DNA of 64,000 bases. Source: an uncultured Eubacterium sp. (GTDB lineage Bacteria; Bacillota; Clostridia; Lachnospirales; Lachnospiraceae). Of the stretch, positions 44,275-52,837 are shown piece after piece (positions within the stretch are counted from its first letter, which is position 1; each line of letters opens with the position of its first letter). Made by a program: the position numbers and the translations under genes. The stretch spans positions 9,725 to 73,724 of the forward strand of contig CAJTVR010000014.1 of the NCBI GenBank assembly GCA_910580075.1, in the 5' to 3' direction. The notes under the pieces were generated by a model. It was not told where the DNA came from. It saw nothing but the letters and a program-made list of their open reading frames with translations, and did no database searches.

Positions 44275-45312
44275 ATGGAACTTGGAAGTGATTTTGAACT
44301 CAGTCTGTCCGAATTAGAGCGGCAGGAGGATTCTGTCTTTCAGTATCTTCAAGAATATAACACCATATATATGGACAGCGGCCGCAGTGCAGCAGCTGTT
44401 TTGAACTCTGTGATTCCGGCAGGGACAGTTTTGCTGCCCGATTATATCTGTGAATCTGTAATACAGGCATATGAAACGAAATTTCGAATCAGGTATTATC
44501 ATATTTGCAAAGACTTTTCTGTGGATACAGAAGATTTGATGAAAAAGCTGGATGATACAGTTACAGCAGTTTATTTAATGCATTATTTTGGCATGCTTCA
44601 GGATGATAAAACGTTAGAAATTATATGTGCATGCAAAAAGAAATTTGGATTTACAATAATTGAAGATACAACGCATAGTATTTTTACCAGAATTAAAACG
44701 GCAGGAGATTACTGTATCTGCAGTCTGAGGAAATGGTTTCCGGTTCCTGATGGAGGAGTATTATATTCCGATACAGAACCGGTAAAAACAGGCGGTTATC
44801 TGCCGGTTAAAAATCCATCAGAAAAATTGACAGCCATGCTGCTCAAAAAGCTGTATATTGATGGAAAACTTGAATGCAATGAGCTGTACCGGGAGATTTT
44901 TGTCAGAGAAGAGCATAAGCTGGATGATCAGAATCAGGTTTATCAGATATCGGATATAGCCGGCTGCCTGTTAAAGTATTTTTCTGTGACAGAGTTAAAG
45001 AAAAAAAGAATAGAAAATTATCAGAAGCTGTTAACAATTGTGCAGGATAAGAAAATGCAGATACCATTAACAGGAAAGGATTTTGTTCCGCTGTCCTTTC
45101 CTGTTTATGCTGAAGACAGAGATGAATTTCGGCGGTATCTGGCAGAACATCATGTATACTGTGCTGTTCACTGGCCTTTGGAAAGAACAGAATTATTCTC
45201 AGACGAAGAAACAGCGTACATTTCCAGCCATATTATTTCTCTGCCGATAGACCAGAGGTATGGCCCCGGACATATGCAGTATCTTTGGAAGCTGATTGAA
45301 GATTATAAATAA
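44275..45312 (+). CDS. PLP-dependent aminotransferase-like protein (DegT-like fold)
   Basis: The 345-residue protein looks like a divergent DegT/AHBA-type aminotransferase: MDSGRSAAAVLNSV in the place of the cofactor-phosphate loop, VLLPDYICESV, VYLMHYFGM, IIEDTTHSIF and the PLP lysine K153 in SLRKWFPVPDGG. It is not close to WecE or LegC. It starts 18 bases after neuB and precedes an acetyltransferase-like gene. An amino-transfer step on a sugar precursor is plausible but its substrate is unknown. Confidence 0.65.
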   Translation: MELGSDFELSLSELERQEDSVFQYLQEYNTIYMDSGRSAAAVLNSVIPAGTVLLPDYICESVIQAYETKFRIRYYHICKDFSVDTEDLMKKLDDTVTAVYLMHYFGMLQDDKTLEIICACKKKFGFTIIEDTTHSIFTRIKTAGDYCICSLRKWFPVPDGGVLYSDTEPVKTGGYLPVKNPSEKLTAMLLKKLYIDGKLECNELYREIFVREEHKLDDQNQVYQISDIAGCLLKYFSVTELKKKRIENYQKLLTIVQDKKMQIPLTGKDFVPLSFPVYAEDRDEFRRYLAEHHVYCAVHWPLERTELFSDEETAYISSHIISLPIDQRYGPGHMQYLWKLIEDYK

Positions 45313-45327
45313 AAGGCAGGTGATATC

Positions 45328-46392
45328 TTGAATATTATCAGTGTTGCGGAAACAGAAACATGGAATCGAATCGTAACCAGTTTTCCTGAATGGGACATTT
45401 ATTATCTGAACGAATATGCATATTCTATGAAGATTCATTCAGATGGCGAGCCGTGTTTAATATATTATGAAAAGGATGGGAGCAGAATCTGCTATGTTAT
45501 GATGCAGCAGGATATCGCTGATTTTCAGCCATTATCAGGCTGTATACAGAAAGGACAGTATTTTGACTGGACGACTCCGTACGGGTATGGCGGACCACTG
45601 ACAGACGGGCATATATCTGAAGAATGGATTGCTGATTTTATAGACGAACTGACATTATGGTGCAGAAACCATAAAATTGTTTCTCAGTTTTTCCGTTTTC
45701 ATCCGCTGCTGCAGAATCAAAAAGTTTTAGAATCTGTATGCGATGTTATATATATGAAAAAAACTGTATATATCGATACAAATGATAAAGAAATTATATT
45801 TAAAAATATGACGCCGAATAACCGCAATATGGTTCGAAAAGCGGTGAAAAATGAAATCGAAATTATCATGGATCAAGGAGAACGGCTGGAAGATTTTAAG
45901 AAAATATATGAACTGACAATGAAAAATAACGGTGCGGATGCATACTATTATTTTGAACATGAATATTTTGATTATCTTTTGCGTGCGATGAATCAAAACC
46001 TGATATTTTTTTATGCACTGTATCAGGGAAAACCTGTCAGTGCTTCTATCTTTTTTTACAATCAGGATTACATGCATTATCATTTATCCGGTACACTGCC
46101 GGAATACCGCAGCCTGGCGGCCGCAAATTTACTTCTGAGCAAAGCGGCAGACTGGGCGGCAGATCATGGTATCAAAAAATTCCATTTAGGCGGAGGCGTC
46201 GGGATAGAAGACAGTCTGTTAAAATTTAAAAAGCATTTTAACCGGAATGGTCTGCTCGATTTCTGCATAGGCAGAACGATATTTGACAGAGAAGCATTTG
46301 ATGCATTAGTTCAGCTGAGGAAAAAGAATGATGTAAATTTTGATGAGGAAGCACCGTTCCTGATTAAGTACAGGGGACAGGCATCAGTTTGA
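45328..46392 (+). CDS. GNAT/FemAB-like acyltransferase
   Basis: The 354-residue protein starts with TTG 45328 after GGCAGGTGATATC. It shows the FemAB/BioF2-like N-acyltransferase layout: DWTTPYGYGGP, FFRFHPLL, MTPNNRNMVRKAVKN, FYALYQGKPVSASIFF and the HLSGTLPEYRSLAAANLLL block. Family members add an acyl or aminoacyl group to sugars or peptidoglycan. It probably modifies the nonulosonate or precursor made by its neighbours. The precise substrate is unknown. Confidence 0.65.
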   Translation: MNIISVAETETWNRIVTSFPEWDIYYLNEYAYSMKIHSDGEPCLIYYEKDGSRICYVMMQQDIADFQPLSGCIQKGQYFDWTTPYGYGGPLTDGHISEEWIADFIDELTLWCRNHKIVSQFFRFHPLLQNQKVLESVCDVIYMKKTVYIDTNDKEIIFKNMTPNNRNMVRKAVKNEIEIIMDQGERLEDFKKIYELTMKNNGADAYYYFEHEYFDYLLRAMNQNLIFFYALYQGKPVSASIFFYNQDYMHYHLSGTLPEYRSLAAANLLLSKAADWAADHGIKKFHLGGGVGIEDSLLKFKKHFNRNGLLDFCIGRTIFDREAFDALVQLRKKNDVNFDEEAPFLIKYRGQASV

Positions 46393-46413
46393 AAGAAGGC
46401 GGATGGTTATAGA

Positions 46414-47580
46414 ATGAAAAAAATATGTGTTGTTACATCTACCAGAGCAGAATATGGTTTATTAAGACGGACGATTCAGCATATATTAAATGATGAAGAA
46501 CTGGAATTGATTCTTGCGGTGACAGGAACACATTTATCAAAGGATTATGGATACACGGTGGAAGAAATTGAAAAAGACGGTTTTCCGATAGCTGAACGGA
46601 TTGATATTTTAGAAGACATAAATACACATGCTGATATCTGCCGAATCATGGCAAATGCAGGAATCCGTTTTAGTGAGATGTTTGAACGCAGACGGCCGGA
46701 CATGCTGATTGTAGAAGGTGACCGTTATGAGCTGCTCCCGGTGTGCAGCAGCGCAATGGTAATGGGGATTCCGATTGCACATATATCAGGCGGTGAAATT
46801 ACACAAGGGGCGATCGACGATGTAGTCCGGCACTGTCTGACCAAAATGAGCTACCTGCATTTTCCGGGCTGTGAAGAATACCGGAAAAGAATTATACAGC
46901 TGGGAGAAGAACCGGACCGCGTATTTAATTATGGCGATATCGGAGTCGAGAATGTCAGAAAAATGAAATATCTGACGAAAGAAGAGCTGTCATCTTCACT
47001 GGGGATTTCCTTAGAAAAACCTTATGCCAGCGTAACATTTCACCCGGTTACGCTGGAACAGAATACGGCAGAAAAACAGGTTATGGAATTAATCGGTGCG
47101 TTAGAAAAATATCCGGAAATGAATTTTATTGTTACAATGGCGAATGCAGATGCACAAGGTCAGATCATAAATAAGATGTTTCAAGAAAGCGCCGGAAGGT
47201 GTCATCATATTTACTGCTATGATTCACTGGGAATCCAGAGATATCTGAGCCTTATGAAATATGCAGCGTTTGTAATCGGTAATTCTTCCAGCGGCATCGT
47301 AGAAGCTCCGTGTTTTGGAATCCCAACTATAAATATAGGCGACCGTCAAAAAGGAAGGCTGCGGGCAGACAGTGTAATTGACTGCAGTCCGGAAAAAGAA
47401 GCAATAAGCAAAAGTATCAAAAAGGCAGTGTCGAAAGAATTTCAGGCAGCTGCAGCGAATACGGTTAATCCTTATGGAGATGGTGATACCGCGAAACATA
47501 TTGTAGAAACAGTTAAATTATTTTTGAAATCTGGAAATATTAATTTAAAGAAAAGATTTTATGATATATCAGGTTTGTAA
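46414..47580 (+). CDS. neuC: UDP-N-acetylglucosamine 2-epimerase, hydrolysing (NeuC family)
   Basis: The 388-residue enzyme has the start KKICVVTSTRAEYGLLRRTI, the MLIVEGDRYELLP block, HISGGEITQGAIDDVVRH, KMSYLHFPGCEEYRKRIIQLGE, HPVTLEQ and the C-terminal FVIGNSSSGIVEAP, typical of NeuC-type hydrolysing epimerases which release UDP and make ManNAc or a 6-deoxy analogue. NeuB in the same gene run would use the product. A CMP-nonulosonate synthetase (NeuA) is not seen in the window. Confidence 0.92.
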   Translation: MKKICVVTSTRAEYGLLRRTIQHILNDEELELILAVTGTHLSKDYGYTVEEIEKDGFPIAERIDILEDINTHADICRIMANAGIRFSEMFERRRPDMLIVEGDRYELLPVCSSAMVMGIPIAHISGGEITQGAIDDVVRHCLTKMSYLHFPGCEEYRKRIIQLGEEPDRVFNYGDIGVENVRKMKYLTKEELSSSLGISLEKPYASVTFHPVTLEQNTAEKQVMELIGALEKYPEMNFIVTMANADAQGQIINKMFQESAGRCHHIYCYDSLGIQRYLSLMKYAAFVIGNSSSGIVEAPCFGIPTINIGDRQKGRLRADSVIDCSPEKEAISKSIKKAVSKEFQAAAANTVNPYGDGDTAKHIVETVKLFLKSGNINLKKRFYDISGL

Positions 47581-47608
47581 AAAATAAAAAATATATGTGA
47601 ATTATTTA

Positions 47609-47635
47609 TAAAGTATTTGATGATACAGCCGATAT
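47609..47635 (+). promoter_or_regulatory. Sigma-28 promoter of flagellin 1
   Basis: TAAA (47609-47612) and GCCGATAT (47628-47635) are separated by 15 bases, matching the flagellar sigma-28 consensus. Confidence 0.9.
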
Positions 47636-47707
47636 ATAATGCAAGTAAATTGAAATTACTTAAAATTAAACTGACAGAGCCACTCAGTGCGTACGGCTGA
47701 AAACATT

Positions 47708-48990
47708 CTGTCAAATAAAAACAATTTGCATCAGGGACGATGCAGTAAATTCAAGGAGGAAAATATTATGGCAATGGTAGTACAGCACAACCTTACAGCG
47801 ATGAACGCAAACCGCCAGCTTGGCGTTACAACAGGACAGCAGGCTAAATCTTCAGAGAAGTTATCTTCCGGCTACAGAATCAACCGTGCAGGCGATGATG
47901 CAGCAGGGTTAAAGATTTCCGAGAAAATGAGAAGCCAGGTACGCGGCTTAAACAAAGCTTCTTCAAATGCACAGGACGGTGTATCCCTGATCCAGACAGC
48001 TGAAGGCGCTTTAAATGAGGCACATTCCATTCTTCAGAGAATGAATGAGCTGGCAGTGCAGGGTGCTAACGATACAAATGAAGATATTGACCGCGATGCG
48101 ATCAACCAGGAATTAGAAGCACTGACAACAGAATTAGACAGAATTTCTACAACAACACAGTTCAATAAACAGAACCTGTTAGACGGTGATTTTGTAGACA
48201 GAAACTTACAGGTAGGTGCAAACTCTAACCAGAATATTTCAATCACAATTGATAATATGAACGCTGAGAGCTTAGGCCTGAGAAACATTAAAGGAACTGA
48301 AAAGACAAATCCTCAGACAGGTGATGCACCGACTGCAATTGGTTATCAGGGCCAGATTTACAAATATTCTACAGCAGAGCCTCTTAGCGCTAATAAAGCA
48401 GAAGCTTATTCAGCATTTAAAGATTATATGTCACAGAATGCAGTATCTACTGCATTTGCAGCACAGTATAATTCTGCAACAGGCTCTGTATACTATAAAG
48501 CAATAGACGGGCTGACAAGCAACAGCTATGCTGCTGGTACAGCTGCATCTGCTATGGCAATAGACCTTTCTCTTGCAATTGGCAATATGTCAGTTGCTAT
48601 AGATGGCATGATTGATTCTTACGGCGCATATATGCAGACAGATAAGACAACCGGCCAGGGACCGGCACAGGCAGCTTCCTATAAGGCATTTGATATGGAT
48701 AACCCGAATGTAGATTCATATGAGAAAGCAAATGCTACACTTGACGCTGTACAGAATGCTATCAACAAAGTATCTTCGCAGAGATCTGCACTTGGTGCAT
48801 TACAGAACAGATTAGAGCATACAATTGCAAACCTGGACAATGTAGCTGAGAATACACAGTCTGCAGAATCCCGTATTCGTGATACAGATATGGCTTCTGA
48901 AATGGTTGAATACAGCAAGAACAATATTCTTGCACAGGCTGGACAGTCGATGCTGGCACAGTCCAACCAGTCGACACAGGGTGTATTGTC
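47708..48990 (+). repeat. Near-exact direct duplication with 49213-50495 (flagellin genes)
   Basis: From CTGTCAAATAAAAACAATTTG in both leaders (47708 and 49213) to GTGTATTGTC near the 3 prime ends, the two copies appear the same base for base wherever I compared them, at an offset of 1505. The promoters and 3 prime ends outside differ. This marks recent duplication or gene conversion. Confidence 0.85.
47727..47760 (+). promoter_or_regulatory. Flagellin 1 leader: hairpin with AGGGA loop and SD GGA (CsrA sites)
   Basis: TGCATC (47727-47732) and GATGCA (47739-47744) enclose AGGGAC, and the ribosome site CAAGGAGGA (47752-47760) has two further GGA units. This hairpin-plus-SD arrangement resembles the CsrA sites of B. 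subtilis hag. Confidence 0.55.
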
Positions 48991-49003
48991 CTTACTTGGC
49001 TAA
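47768..49003 (+). CDS. Flagellin 1
   Basis: The 411-residue filament protein has the flagellin N-terminal D0/D1 domain (VVQHNLTAMNANRQLGVTTG, SSEKLSSGYRINRAGDDAAG) and the C-terminal domain (NRLEHTIANLDNVAENTQSAE, in part NRLEHTIANLDNVAEN, and ESRIRDTDMASEMVEY). The middle part is Ala/Ser/Thr-rich and exposed, offering O-glycosylation sites. I start at ATG 47768, preceded by CAAGGAGG; longer frames upstream have no ribosome site. It is the same protein as flagellin 2. It has its own sigma-28 promoter and terminator. Confidence 0.97.
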   Translation: MAMVVQHNLTAMNANRQLGVTTGQQAKSSEKLSSGYRINRAGDDAAGLKISEKMRSQVRGLNKASSNAQDGVSLIQTAEGALNEAHSILQRMNELAVQGANDTNEDIDRDAINQELEALTTELDRISTTTQFNKQNLLDGDFVDRNLQVGANSNQNISITIDNMNAESLGLRNIKGTEKTNPQTGDAPTAIGYQGQIYKYSTAEPLSANKAEAYSAFKDYMSQNAVSTAFAAQYNSATGSVYYKAIDGLTSNSYAAGTAASAMAIDLSLAIGNMSVAIDGMIDSYGAYMQTDKTTGQGPAQAASYKAFDMDNPNVDSYEKANATLDAVQNAINKVSSQRSALGALQNRLEHTIANLDNVAENTQSAESRIRDTDMASEMVEYSKNNILAQAGQSMLAQSNQSTQGVLSLLG

Positions 49004-49037
49004 TCAGCAGTAAAATAACAGGTATTATTTATTTCAT

Positions 49038-49066
49038 AAGGAGCTGCTTTTGTCAGCTCCTTCTAT
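49038..49066 (+). terminator. Terminator after flagellin 1
   Basis: AAGGAGCTG (49038-49046) pairs with CAGCTCCTT (49054-49062), followed by a short T-rich stretch. Confidence 0.7.
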
Positions 49067-49115
49067 ATGCAGGCAAAATTAACCAGTTTTTAAAATAGAA
49101 AAAACGAATAATCTA

Positions 49116-49142
49116 TAAAGTATCTGGTTTTCCTGCCGATAT
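49116..49142 (+). promoter_or_regulatory. Sigma-28 promoter of flagellin 2
   Basis: TAAA (49116-49119) and GCCGATAT (49135-49142) are 15 bases apart, as for flagellin 1, with a different spacer. Confidence 0.9.
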
Positions 49143-49231
49143 ATAATGCAAGTAAAATAAATTACTTAAATTAAGGTGATAGGTTTATTCAGTGCGTACG
49201 GCTGGGTAAATACTGTCAAATAAAAACAATT

Positions 49232-49265
49232 TGCATCAGGGACGATGCAGTAAATTCAAGGAGGA
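49232..49265 (+). promoter_or_regulatory. Flagellin 2 leader: hairpin with AGGGA loop and SD GGA (CsrA sites)
   Basis: This is the same hairpin and ribosome-site GGA arrangement as in the flagellin 1 leader: TGCATC (49232-49237), loop AGGGAC, GATGCA (49244-49249), and CAAGGAGGA (49257-49265). Confidence 0.55.
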
Positions 49266-49272
49266 AAATATT

Positions 49273-50508
49273 ATGGCAATGGTAGTACAGCACAACCTTA
49301 CAGCGATGAACGCAAACCGCCAGCTTGGCGTTACAACAGGACAGCAGGCTAAATCTTCAGAGAAGTTATCTTCCGGCTACAGAATCAACCGTGCAGGCGA
49401 TGATGCAGCAGGGTTAAAGATTTCCGAGAAAATGAGAAGCCAGGTACGCGGCTTAAACAAAGCTTCTTCAAATGCACAGGACGGTGTATCCCTGATCCAG
49501 ACAGCTGAAGGCGCTTTAAATGAGGCACATTCCATTCTTCAGAGAATGAATGAGCTGGCAGTGCAGGGTGCTAACGATACAAATGAAGATATTGACCGCG
49601 ATGCGATCAACCAGGAATTAGAAGCACTGACAACAGAATTAGACAGAATTTCTACAACAACACAGTTCAATAAACAGAACCTGTTAGACGGTGATTTTGT
49701 AGACAGAAACTTACAGGTAGGTGCAAACTCTAACCAGAATATTTCAATCACAATTGATAATATGAACGCTGAGAGCTTAGGCCTGAGAAACATTAAAGGA
49801 ACTGAAAAGACAAATCCTCAGACAGGTGATGCACCGACTGCAATTGGTTATCAGGGCCAGATTTACAAATATTCTACAGCAGAGCCTCTTAGCGCTAATA
49901 AAGCAGAAGCTTATTCAGCATTTAAAGATTATATGTCACAGAATGCAGTATCTACTGCATTTGCAGCACAGTATAATTCTGCAACAGGCTCTGTATACTA
50001 TAAAGCAATAGACGGGCTGACAAGCAACAGCTATGCTGCTGGTACAGCTGCATCTGCTATGGCAATAGACCTTTCTCTTGCAATTGGCAATATGTCAGTT
50101 GCTATAGATGGCATGATTGATTCTTACGGCGCATATATGCAGACAGATAAGACAACCGGCCAGGGACCGGCACAGGCAGCTTCCTATAAGGCATTTGATA
50201 TGGATAACCCGAATGTAGATTCATATGAGAAAGCAAATGCTACACTTGACGCTGTACAGAATGCTATCAACAAAGTATCTTCGCAGAGATCTGCACTTGG
50301 TGCATTACAGAACAGATTAGAGCATACAATTGCAAACCTGGACAATGTAGCTGAGAATACACAGTCTGCAGAATCCCGTATTCGTGATACAGATATGGCT
50401 TCTGAAATGGTTGAATACAGCAAGAACAATATTCTTGCACAGGCTGGACAGTCGATGCTGGCACAGTCCAACCAGTCGACACAGGGTGTATTGTCTCTGC
50501 TTGGCTAA
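49273..50508 (+). CDS. Flagellin 2 (same protein as flagellin 1)
   Basis: All 411 residues read the same as flagellin 1, and the DNA agrees as well until the last 18 bases before the stop codon (TCTCTGCTTGGC here, TCCTTACTTGGC there). ATG 49273 follows CAAGGAGG. It has its own sigma-28 promoter and terminator. The glycosylation genes 50596-53497 follow on the same strand. Two equal copies may simply raise flagellin dosage. Confidence 0.97.
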   Translation: MAMVVQHNLTAMNANRQLGVTTGQQAKSSEKLSSGYRINRAGDDAAGLKISEKMRSQVRGLNKASSNAQDGVSLIQTAEGALNEAHSILQRMNELAVQGANDTNEDIDRDAINQELEALTTELDRISTTTQFNKQNLLDGDFVDRNLQVGANSNQNISITIDNMNAESLGLRNIKGTEKTNPQTGDAPTAIGYQGQIYKYSTAEPLSANKAEAYSAFKDYMSQNAVSTAFAAQYNSATGSVYYKAIDGLTSNSYAAGTAASAMAIDLSLAIGNMSVAIDGMIDSYGAYMQTDKTTGQGPAQAASYKAFDMDNPNVDSYEKANATLDAVQNAINKVSSQRSALGALQNRLEHTIANLDNVAENTQSAESRIRDTDMASEMVEYSKNNILAQAGQSMLAQSNQSTQGVLSLLG

Positions 50509-50542
50509 TCAAACAGTATTTAGAAAACATATGTTTTATCAT

Positions 50543-50577
50543 AAAAGGAGTTGGTTGTACCAGCTCCTTTTATTTCT
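50543..50577 (+). terminator. Terminator after flagellin 2
   Basis: AAAAGGAGTTGG (50543-50554) pairs with CCAGCTCCTTTT (50560-50571), with one wobble, followed by ATTTC. Partial read-through could feed the Maf gene. Confidence 0.75.
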
Positions 50578-50595
50578 TAAATGAGTGGATGGAGT

Positions 50596-50919
50596 ATGGA
50601 ACAGCAAATAAAAGAATTAGATTGTAAATTAGATCAGATATATGTCGAATATATGGTATTTCAAAAAGATAATATTAAGAGGATTAAAGAATTAATACCA
50701 GAGATCAATCAGTTTGCCGCATGGTTTTTAAGCGGCAACCAGTTTGGAATCGAAGAGGAGCTGTATCAGGATATGGTCTGTGACTTGTCTGGTATTTTAA
50801 AAGATACCATGGATGCGCTGCAAAATGGGGATAAGGTGCTTCTGCATGATGCGCTGGCTTATGGGCTGAGTGAATATTTAAGGATGTTTTTGCCGGAAAG
50901 GAAGGATGTACAGTTATGA
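50596..50919 (+). CDS. Small helical protein next to Maf, unknown function
   Basis: The 107-residue protein is predicted helical (ELDCKLDQIYVEYMVFQKDN, IKRIKELIPEINQFAAWFL, LLHDALAYGLSEYLRMFLPE). ATG 50596 has GGATGGAG just upstream; an ATG at 50581 lacks a ribosome site. It ends overlapping the Maf start by 4 bases, so the two are probably co-translated. I do not recognise a family. It could be a partner or chaperone for the Maf protein or flagellin. Confidence 0.6.
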   Translation: MEQQIKELDCKLDQIYVEYMVFQKDNIKRIKELIPEINQFAAWFLSGNQFGIEEELYQDMVCDLSGILKDTMDALQNGDKVLLHDALAYGLSEYLRMFLPERKDVQL

Positions 50920-52802
50920 ATCTGATTTACGAGAAGAATCTGAAAACGCTGGCAAAATATTTCCCGGATATGGATAAGCTGATTGAAGATGCCCGGAAAA
51001 ATCTCAAAGAAGAACTGGAAATACTAGAAGAGACAGCATATGACGGACAGACCATATTAAAAATCGTAAAAGATAAAAAGACATATTACTTAAATGGAAA
51101 GAGAAATACCACGGAGCCGGCAGAGATGTGGAGAAAAGGCATGGGAGAGCTGGTGCAGAATGCTCCGGTTTTTATGGCTGGTATAGGAAATGATACTTAT
51201 TTAAAGGATCTGGCTGATAATACGAAAAATCATATAACGATTGTCGTATATGAACCGTCTTTACAGATCTTTTTAAGATTTCTGGAGCATACGGATATTG
51301 AACGCTGGATGGAAAAACATTTAATTATTTTCTGGGTAGAAGGTATACAGGGGATGGATTTGGACAAGCTGGGAGAAGTGCTGGGTCCGGTACTGAAGTA
51401 TGAGTTAATGCCGTTTTCCAGAAATTTGATTCTGCCTAATTATGAGGCTCTCTTTCCAGAAAAAACGGTAGAGTTTATCCGTAAAATTTATGAGATTGCA
51501 AAATCAAACCGGATCGGGTTTAATACAAGAAATGTTTTTTCAGGAGTTTCAGTAAAAAATTATCTGAATAATCTGATGTATACGGTTCATGGTTATAGAA
51601 CAACGCAGCTTGTAGATGTTATACCGGGGGATATTCCTGGAATTGTAGTAGCGGCAGGCCCATCACTGAATAAAAATATAAGAGAATTAAAAAAAGCAAA
51701 AGGAAAAGCCTTTATTATCGCAGTGGATACCGCTGTCAAACCTCTGTTAAAAGAAGGAATCATTCCTGATATGTTTGCGATTGTAGACGGCGAAAAGCCT
51801 TTGTCTTTGGTGGAACAGGAAGAAGCAAAGAAGATTCCGCTGTTTTGCACGCTGGTATCTGCCAGTGAAATATTAAACTATCATACAGGAATGAAAATCT
51901 TTTTTAATGAGGGCTTCAGCTATGCAGAAAGAATTTATGCAAGGGCAGATGTACCTTTTGGTATGATACCTACAGGCGGTTCTGTGGCGACAAATGCATT
52001 TTCACTTCTGTATAAAATCGGAATAAAACGGATTATTCTGGTAGGCCAGGACCTGGCTTTAACTGGAAATAAGACTCATGCAGACGGTACTTTCCAGGAA
52101 AAAATGGATCAGGTAGATACCACCGGCTACAAGATGGTCGAGGGCAATTATGAGAAAGAAGTTCCAACCAGAGGAGATTTTTTAAATTATCTGGAATGGT
52201 ATCATGACCGTGTAAAAGGATGCAAAGAACGTATTGAAGGGTTTCATGTAATCAATGCAACCGAAGGCGGCGCCAAGATTAAGGAAACCGAAATCATGAC
52301 GTTAAAAGATGCCATTGAACGTGAATGCAAAAAAGAAGTCAATATTCAGGAATGTTTACAGAAGATGAAGCCAATGCTTGACGAAGAAAAACAGAAATGG
52401 GCAAAAGAAATGATAGAAAATATTCCTGAGGATTTAAAAGGGCTGGGTGGAAAAGCAGCGAAGGCCCGCAAATTATATGGAAAATTAGATAAGGTATGCA
52501 AAAAAAGGAATATTGATGCAAAAGAGTACCTGAATGTATTGAAAAAAATAGAAAAGACAGTAACAGATATCGAACAAAGCCCCGCATATGAGCTTGTGGA
52601 AATGACACTGCTGAATGCACAGTTTATATTGAAAAATGAACAGTTTCTGGCCGAAGATTCGCTTCAGGCAGAAGGCAGGGAAATTGCCCGGAAAGGGATT
52701 CTTTATACAGAAAGTATAAAAAAATGTGCAGATTTATTTGAGAATATGATGAAGGATATTTTAGAAGAAAAACGTTATATATGGGATTCGGAAGAAAACT
52801 GA
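50916..52802 (+). CDS. Maf motility accessory factor (DUF115, flagellin glycosyltransferase-like)
   Basis: The 628-residue protein has the DUF115 (MptE-like) domain: PGIVVAAGPSLNKNIRELKK near residue 245, IIAVDTAVKPLLKEGIIPD, FAIVDGEKP and VATNAFSLLYKIGIKRIILVGQDLALTGNKTHADG (in part ILVGQDLALTGNKTHADG). N- and C-terminal helical domains flank it. Maf proteins in Aeromonas, Campylobacter and some Gram-positives transfer nonulosonates to flagellin. Its place directly downstream of flagellin and near neuB/neuC supports this role. Confidence 0.9.
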   Translation: MNLIYEKNLKTLAKYFPDMDKLIEDARKNLKEELEILEETAYDGQTILKIVKDKKTYYLNGKRNTTEPAEMWRKGMGELVQNAPVFMAGIGNDTYLKDLADNTKNHITIVVYEPSLQIFLRFLEHTDIERWMEKHLIIFWVEGIQGMDLDKLGEVLGPVLKYELMPFSRNLILPNYEALFPEKTVEFIRKIYEIAKSNRIGFNTRNVFSGVSVKNYLNNLMYTVHGYRTTQLVDVIPGDIPGIVVAAGPSLNKNIRELKKAKGKAFIIAVDTAVKPLLKEGIIPDMFAIVDGEKPLSLVEQEEAKKIPLFCTLVSASEILNYHTGMKIFFNEGFSYAERIYARADVPFGMIPTGGSVATNAFSLLYKIGIKRIILVGQDLALTGNKTHADGTFQEKMDQVDTTGYKMVEGNYEKEVPTRGDFLNYLEWYHDRVKGCKERIEGFHVINATEGGAKIKETEIMTLKDAIERECKKEVNIQECLQKMKPMLDEEKQKWAKEMIENIPEDLKGLGGKAAKARKLYGKLDKVCKKRNIDAKEYLNVLKKIEKTVTDIEQSPAYELVEMTLLNAQFILKNEQFLAEDSLQAEGREIARKGILYTESIKKCADLFENMMKDILEEKRYIWDSEEN

Positions 52803-52837
52803 AATCATATAAAGTTTAAGGATATGGATGGAGTAAT

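Noticed and set aside
47687..47767. Longer start for flagellin 1
   Set aside because: The frame crosses the CsrA-type hairpin and ribosome site; the conserved flagellin start is ATG 47768.
48034..50471. Minus-strand frames opposite both flagellins
   Set aside because: They are shadows of the flagellin genes, repeat identically in both copies, and have no ribosome sites.
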